Positions 6,530-10,614 of a stretch of DNA of 10,614 nt are shown here, in pieces. Below the pieces are notes generated by a model. That model was given only the letters and a program-made list of their open reading frames with translations, was not told the origin of the DNA and made no database searches. The position numbers were made by a program, and so were the translations under genes. This stretch comes from Gemmataceae bacterium (GTDB lineage: Bacteria > Planctomycetota > Planctomycetia > Gemmatales > Gemmataceae), in NCBI GenBank assembly GCA_026418875.1, contig JAOAAM010000006.1, positions 1 to 10,614 of the forward strand. The letters are read 5' to 3'. Each line of letters begins with the position of its first letter. Within the stretch, counting starts at the first letter, position 1.

Positions 6530-6538
6530 GTACCGGTG

Positions 6539-6898
6539 ATGTCTACACGAATTCCTCTCGGGACGATTGCCCACGGCCGCAGCGGCGACAAAGGGAATCA
6601 TGCCAACGTCGCCGTGATCGCCTACACGACGGCTGGCTTCGAATGGCTACGCGCGCATCTGACAGCCGAGTTGGTCCGCGACTATTTTTCCCCACTGGGG
6701 CTTTCCGCGGTGGAGCGGTACGAGGCACCGAACATTTGGGGATTGAATTTTGTCCTGCGCGATGTCCTCGCGGGGGGTGCCAGTCGATCACTGCGTAGCG
6801 ATTCGCAAGGGAAAACCTTGGCGTTGGCCCTGCTGCGGATGGAGATCGAAGCACCGGAGAATTTGCACGAGATGCTGCCGCCGGAGAAACATCGATGA
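6539..6898 (+). CDS. Stand-alone AtuA-like C-terminal (ferredoxin-fold) domain protein
   Basis: The 119-residue protein corresponds to the C-terminal domain of AtuA/DUF1446 proteins, without the ~340-residue N-terminal part. Matching features are HGRSGDKGNHANVAVIAY (12-29), where family members have ARSGDKG-N-ANIGV, then RYEAPNIWGLNFVL (60-73), GGASRSLRSDSQGK (79-92) and a final strand LLRMEIEAPE (98-107). AtuA is needed for acyclic terpene (citronellol/geraniol) use in Pseudomonas and is found beside acyl-CoA carboxylase genes; its biochemical role is not firmly known. ATG at 6539 is chosen; GTG at 6536 in the same frame is possible. No ribosome binding site is seen. The stop overlaps the start of the enoyl-CoA hydratase gene (ATGA, 6895-6898), so the two proteins probably act in the same acyl-CoA pathway. 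Confidence 0.85.
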   Translation: MSTRIPLGTIAHGRSGDKGNHANVAVIAYTTAGFEWLRAHLTAELVRDYFSPLGLSAVERYEAPNIWGLNFVLRDVLAGGASRSLRSDSQGKTLALALLRMEIEAPENLHEMLPPEKHR

Positions 6899-7677
6899 CC
6901 GAGCTAGTGCAGTACGACATTCGTGGGACATCGGCGGTCCTCACGTTGAATCGTGCGGACAAACGGAATGCACTGAGCCGAGCGTTGATCGCGGCAATCC
7001 GCTCGACGGTGGAGCGAGCGCGAGACGATTCCCAAGTGCGGAGCGTGATCCTCACCGGGGCAGGCAACACGTTCTGTGCCGGGATGGATCTGGTCGAATT
7101 GCGCGAGAGTATCGAGACGAACGCCGGTTCCGAGTCGATCTGGAACGACGCCTTGGCACTCGCGGAGGTCTATGACCTGATCTACTCCCTCCCGAAGCCC
7201 ACGATTGCAGCGGTCAATGGGGCAGCGGTGGCGGGGGGTGCTGGATTGGTCACCGTCTGCGACCTGGCCCTGGCCATCCCGGAAGCACGGTTTGGCTACC
7301 CCGAGGTGCGGCGCGGGTTGGTTGCCGCAATGGTCATGCCCCATCTGCTCCGACATGTGGGCGAGCGGATGGCACGCTGGCTGCTGTTGACGGGCGAATT
7401 GGTCGACGCCGACGAGGCTTGTCGGGCTGGGCTGATCAATCGTGTTGTACCGGCAGACTCTCTGCTGCCCACGGCTCTGGAGTGGGCACGCAGCCTGGCC
7501 GAGGGCGGCCCGGAAGCACTCGCAGCCACCAAGGATTTGCTCAGGCGATTCTCCCGCCAAGCAATGTCGATTGCCGAGGCGGCAGAGGCAAGCGCGGCTC
7601 CCCGACTCGGTTCCGAATGCCGCGAGGGTCTCAAAGCCTTTTTTGAGAAAAGACCGGCCCCTTGGGCGCCTCAATGA
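6895..7677 (+). CDS. Enoyl-CoA hydratase/isomerase family protein (LiuC/AtuE-like)
   Basis: The 260-residue protein has the usual length and full crotonase fold landmarks: TLNRADKRNALS (17-28), the first oxyanion-hole loop CAGMDL (61-66), the second one NGAAVAGGAGL (108-118), FGYPEVRRGL (133-142) and the C-terminal ATKDLLRR helix (205-212). It should hydrate or isomerise an enoyl-CoA in the cytoplasm. The first catalytic glutamate of classical crotonases is replaced by Gly117, while Glu137 stays at the second position. Methylglutaconyl-CoA hydratase (LiuC) and related proteins commonly show this pattern, and the overlap with an AtuA-like gene points the same way, to branched-chain or terpenoid acyl-CoA breakdown. 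GGAG at 6883-6886 precedes the ATG by 8 nt. The 3' end overlaps the convergent ATP-grasp gene by 7 bp. The exact substrate is not fixed. Confidence 0.92.
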   Translation: MTELVQYDIRGTSAVLTLNRADKRNALSRALIAAIRSTVERARDDSQVRSVILTGAGNTFCAGMDLVELRESIETNAGSESIWNDALALAEVYDLIYSLPKPTIAAVNGAAVAGGAGLVTVCDLALAIPEARFGYPEVRRGLVAAMVMPHLLRHVGERMARWLLLTGELVDADEACRAGLINRVVPADSLLPTALEWARSLAEGGPEALAATKDLLRRFSRQAMSIAEAAEASAAPRLGSECREGLKAFFEKRPAPWAPQ

Positions 7678-8633
7678 ATTCGTGACGACACGGAAGAAGT
7701 CACAACCACCGTGCCGTCGGCTGCGAATTCAACTTCGTCGGCAGACCAACGCATCTCGGGAGGCGGTTCACCCCGGGCGATGCACCAGATCGCTGCGGCC
7801 AAATTGAAGCGAGCCTTTTTGCGCAAACCAAGGTAGGATGTCGTCAAACGGGGGTTCATTTCAATGGCCCAGTCGTTGCCGTCTTCGCCGAGCAGGACAT
7901 CGATCCCGACGTAACCGCACAAGCCGGGGATGGCTCTGGCCGCTTTGGTAGCAATTTTCAAAGCCCGACTCGACCATGGCTCTGGCAAGGGAACTTTCCC
8001 GCCCAAATATTTCAGCGTGCCATCCCTCGAGAGTTGCTGTGCAGCCGGAGGCATGGCCACGATCTGTCCTGGCCCGCACAAAAAAGCGACGCTGGCTGCC
8101 ACCCCATGCAGCCACGGCTGGACGATCATCGGGCCTAGTTCGCCTCGTGGCCGCGGTGGGCCGTTCACCTGTGTATCCAACGAACCGGCACCGAATCGAG
8201 GCTTTAATACCCAACTAGACCATGGTGGAGGGGACTCATCCGCTAACAGGGTCTCAGGTGTCGGCACACCCATATTTCGCCAGTGTTCGGCCAAGCGCCA
8301 TTTGTCCGATCCGAGGGCGATTCCCTCCGCGGAGGGATTCAAGCAAAATCCGCCCTCGTCGCGGACCCATTGGCACCTCTGGGCGAGAAGGTGGTCAAAC
8401 TCGGGAGCAATCACGAGCGTGGCATCGGCAAGTTGAGCGGCTCGACGGAAGGCGATCTCTTCGGCCTCGCCGGGCGGCAAGGTGATCACTTCGCACCCGG
8501 AGATTCCGGCGAAATCCTCCGTCACGGCGGCCAGCATTGCCGCGCCTTCGGGACTCAGGGAACGGACCTCGGGAGCGTGTAGCGACGCCGCCGAGGCCGC
8601 ACAAGTGAACTCGTAGATGAAAATCCGCATCAT
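7671..8633 (-). CDS. ATP-grasp domain ligase
   Basis: The 320-residue protein is an ATP-grasp enzyme, which joins a carboxylate to an amine or thiol with ATP through an acylphosphate. Order of parts: N-terminal Rossmann-like domain starting MMRIFIYEF, with VIAPEFD at 74-80; NPSAEGIALGSDKWRLAEHW (99-118; K111); nucleotide-binding strand WVLKPRFGAGS (141-151; K144); hinge IVQPWLHG (170-177); and the metal-binding end GIDVLLGE (243-250) with AIEMNPRLTTSYLG (256-269; E258, N260). It broadly resembles MfnD-like (tyramine-glutamate ligase) and methylotroph 'Orf17' proteins of methanopterin synthesis, which is an inference from memory of the N-terminal IYEF/VFEY pattern. The start ATGATG at 8628-8633 overlaps the TGA of the TolC gene; either ATG may serve. 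A frame extending further upstream would run inside TolC and was not used. It is coupled to the TolC gene. Confidence 0.82.
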   Translation of the reverse strand: MMRIFIYEFTCAASAASLHAPEVRSLSPEGAAMLAAVTEDFAGISGCEVITLPPGEAEEIAFRRAAQLADATLVIAPEFDHLLAQRCQWVRDEGGFCLNPSAEGIALGSDKWRLAEHWRNMGVPTPETLLADESPPPWSSWVLKPRFGAGSLDTQVNGPPRPRGELGPMIVQPWLHGVAASVAFLCGPGQIVAMPPAAQQLSRDGTLKYLGGKVPLPEPWSSRALKIATKAARAIPGLCGYVGIDVLLGEDGNDWAIEMNPRLTTSYLGLRKKARFNLAAAIWCIARGEPPPEMRWSADEVEFAADGTVVVTSSVSSRIH

Positions 8634-10591
8634 CGAGGCACGGCCTGGGATGGCGGCAAAGTCTCCGCGGCCGGCGGGACGTTGCGAAAACTCGGCAGCA
8701 GGTCCGGCGAGGGAGTGCGGGCCGGAAAACTGCTCATCGGCATCGGGGATCCACCGTTCGGAGCCGCGACCCCCTGCGGCGGTTGGCTCCACATCTGCAA
8801 CACCGAAGGCGGCGCATCCATCCGCAGCGGCTCCAGACCCGGAATCGGTTCCCGCTCGATATTGATGACACCGCTAGGCAAAGTCGGGTTCTGCTCCCGC
8901 TCCCGTGCCACCAGCGCGGCCGTCCGCTCCCGGAAGTGCTCCGTCGCCCGGACTTGGGCACACTCCGGCAACGGCCCTTCGCTGATCAGCACGTTGTCGT
9001 ACTGCATGATCGTCCCCTTGGCGAATTGATAGGCCGCCAGGGTGGTGTTGTAGTCGGCGATGGCACGGTACAACGCCGCTCGGGCATCATTCAGCGTCCG
9101 ATCCGCACTCAGAATTTGCTCCAGAAGGACGGGCAGATTCGCCGCCGCCCCCTCGCGGAACAGCGCTTCCAAGTTCTCTCGCTGTCGCTCCGCTGCCTGC
9201 ACCTGCGCGTATTGCGCTTGAATCGTTCGATGATTCTCGACCAACCGGGAATACTGGTTGCGCAGCTGCCAGAGCACCTTACGCTCGTTGTCGCGGAGGG
9301 CGGCAAACGATCGCAGCAAGTTCAACCGAGCCACGCGAAGTGCCGAGTGAGCGTCGCGGAAGCCGATCGGTACATCGAGTTGAAAGCCGAACTGCCAGTT
9401 GTTGAACTTGTTCAGGGCAAGCACGCCCATGGAATTGTTGAACACGCCCGTCGCATCGAAAGTAGGACCGGCCAACGAATCGCCGACCCCGTTCAAATCG
9501 TAGTTCGCGACAAAACGCAGATCCGGTTTGAGCAAATTGCGTTGGACCAGGATGTCGAATTGCCGCACTTTCAAATCTTGCCGGGCTTGCACCAGTTCGG
9601 GACGGTTGTTGAGAGCCTCTTGGACGGCGGCCTGCCAGTCCGGCTCGAAGGGAGTCAACGTTGGCGAATCGACTGGGACCAGCCGCGTGCCATCGTCGTT
9701 CATCCCCAGCAGGATGCGGAGTTGTCGCTCGTTCTCGATGACCTGACCCAGGGCTTGAAAACGCGCGACGCGGAACGCCTCAAATTGGGCCCGGGCACGA
9801 TGCAAATCCGGCGGATTGGTCAAGCCCATGCGAGCTTCCAGATTCCGCCACACGTTGTAGGCACTGACCAACGCTTCATCCCGCGCCCGCAGGGTGCCGT
9901 AAGCACTCCAGAGGTTCCAGTAAGCCGCTTCGACATTCAGCAACATGTGGTTGACGTTGCGTTCAAACTCCGACTTGGCCTGCTCGAAGCGCACCCGGGT
10001 GACCAGAATGCCTTCTGTCCGTCCGCCACCCGCAGGGCGAAATCGCGGGACTTGGACGCTACCCGGATGATTCGGCAGCAATTGATTGATCTCGACACCG
10101 TAGTTCTGCAACAAAGGCTGCTCGAACTGGAAGAGCAAGCGTGAGCGGTAAGACGGGTTGATGAAGAAGCCATTGTTCACCGCAGCAAGCAGGTAATCGA
10201 CGCTGTAAGTGATCCCCGCCACACCGCCCGTGGCCAAACCCTTCACCAACGACGTGCTGAAACTCGCCCCGTCGCCGTTCTGGAAATTTGTCAGCACGTT
10301 CAACGGAGCATCGTCGCGCTTGTTCCAAGTCTGGCTGGCGAGCAACCGAGTGTCGAACTTGGCCAAAGCGGCCTCGATGTCCGCACCGGCGATGGCCGGG
10401 TCGAACGCCAAGACGCGAATCGAGTCGGAGAAGGTGCCGCCGCGGCCTGATTGGACGTTTTCGTTCGCTTGCCCCAACCCGCCGGCCAAGGTTAAAAATC
10501 CTGTCGTGCCTTGCTCCAAGGCGATGGCGATGGCTTCCTGCAACGTCAGGTGGCGGACGGGACGGTCGGGGTTGGCCTTTGGGGGAGGCAA
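8630..10591 (-). CDS. TolC-family outer membrane protein (5' end broken or incomplete)
   Basis: At least 653 residues match outer-membrane efflux proteins of the TolC family, trimeric channels that export small molecules or proteins. VRHLTLQEAIAIALEQG (12-28) is the conserved first helix. Beta-barrel strand segments (about 110-165) follow, then FEQAKSEFERNVNHMLLNVEAAYWNL (202-227), and the second repeat starts near WQAAVQEALNNRPELVQARQ (319-338). A barrel-strand region (355-412) is followed by long helices (413-525). After 'SEGPLPE' (537-543) comes a ~110-residue Pro-rich tail, frequent in planctomycete members. The mature protein begins at residue 1, so the signal peptide is missing. A TGA lies 6 codons upstream of the TTG at 10591, and a single-base frameshift near 10581-10585 is likely. 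The stop overlaps the ATP-grasp start (ATGATG). Confidence 0.9.
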   Translation of the reverse strand: MPPPKANPDRPVRHLTLQEAIAIALEQGTTGFLTLAGGLGQANENVQSGRGGTFSDSIRVLAFDPAIAGADIEAALAKFDTRLLASQTWNKRDDAPLNVLTNFQNGDGASFSTSLVKGLATGGVAGITYSVDYLLAAVNNGFFINPSYRSRLLFQFEQPLLQNYGVEINQLLPNHPGSVQVPRFRPAGGGRTEGILVTRVRFEQAKSEFERNVNHMLLNVEAAYWNLWSAYGTLRARDEALVSAYNVWRNLEARMGLTNPPDLHRARAQFEAFRVARFQALGQVIENERQLRILLGMNDDGTRLVPVDSPTLTPFEPDWQAAVQEALNNRPELVQARQDLKVRQFDILVQRNLLKPDLRFVANYDLNGVGDSLAGPTFDATGVFNNSMGVLALNKFNNWQFGFQLDVPIGFRDAHSALRVARLNLLRSFAALRDNERKVLWQLRNQYSRLVENHRTIQAQYAQVQAAERQRENLEALFREGAAANLPVLLEQILSADRTLNDARAALYRAIADYNTTLAAYQFAKGTIMQYDNVLISEGPLPECAQVRATEHFRERTAALVAREREQNPTLPSGVINIEREPIPGLEPLRMDAPPSVLQMWSQPPQGVAAPNGGSPMPMSSFPARTPSPDLLPSFRNVPPAAETLPPSQAVPR

Positions 10592-10614
10592 AGGTATCTG
10601 CCAGTTTCACGGTG

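Noticed and set aside
6497..6601. Longer N-terminus for the SUFU protein (35 more residues)
   Set aside because: It would overlap the start of the divergent AtuA-like gene and cover the promoter dyad; the added residues lack SUFU features.
6904..7674. 256-codon minus-strand open frame opposite the enoyl-CoA hydratase
   Set aside because: Antisense to a gene with all crotonase motifs; no protein family visible.
8634..8792. Longer N-terminus for the ATP-grasp protein (53 more residues)
   Set aside because: It lies fully inside the TolC gene in another frame; the family N-terminal strand begins at the ATGATG.
8783..10144. 453-codon plus-strand open frame opposite TolC
   Set aside because: Antisense shadow: rich in Arg, Gln and His, no domains, while the minus strand encodes a clear TolC protein.

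Overview
The window is GC-rich bacterial DNA, most likely from a member of the Planctomycetota (Gemmata/Pirellula type). This is inferred from the gene set: a PQQ-like beta-propeller protein, a creatininase-family amidohydrolase, a membrane-anchored redoxin, a bacterial suppressor-of-fused (SUFU) protein, and a TolC-family protein with a long Pro-rich C-terminal tail. No rRNA, tRNA, CRISPR array, transposase or integron was found, and nearly all the DNA is coding.

Layout. (1) 1-1521, plus strand: the C-terminal part of a beta-propeller protein, joined by an ATGA overlap to a complete creatininase-family enzyme. (2) 1528-3779, minus strand: a class III PLP aminotransferase followed by a membrane-anchored AhpC/TSA-type redoxin, probably one operon. 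(3) 3780-4417: the only long gap. It holds a weak promoter for the aminotransferase, several inverted repeats, an 11-G tract, two terminator-like hairpins and one doubtful small ORF. (4) 4418-6496, minus strand: a SUFU-domain protein followed by a GckA/MOFRL-type glycerate 2-kinase. (5) 6497-6538: a compact divergent promoter region with a perfect 8-bp inverted repeat. (6) 6539-7677, plus strand: a stand-alone AtuA C-terminal-type domain protein coupled by ATGA to an enoyl-CoA hydratase. (7) 7671-10606, minus strand: a TolC-like outer-membrane protein followed, through an overlapping stop/start, by an ATP-grasp ligase.

How the genes may work together. Translational coupling (ATGA or ATGATG) joins three pairs: propeller/creatininase, AtuA-like/enoyl-CoA hydratase, and TolC/ATP-grasp. 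The AtuA-like plus hydratase pair resembles parts of the acyclic terpene and leucine degradation (Atu/Liu) systems and suggests branched acyl-CoA metabolism. Glycerate kinase feeds C2/C3 acids into glycolysis. The TolC reading frame breaks at its 5' end, near the window edge. A single extra C in a C5 run would explain this, so it may be an assembly error or a real mutation.

No clearly new system is obvious. The best leads are the divergent palindrome with near-leaderless starts, the AtuA-domain/hydratase pair, the TolC/ATP-grasp coupling, and the structured gap at 3.8-4.4 kb.
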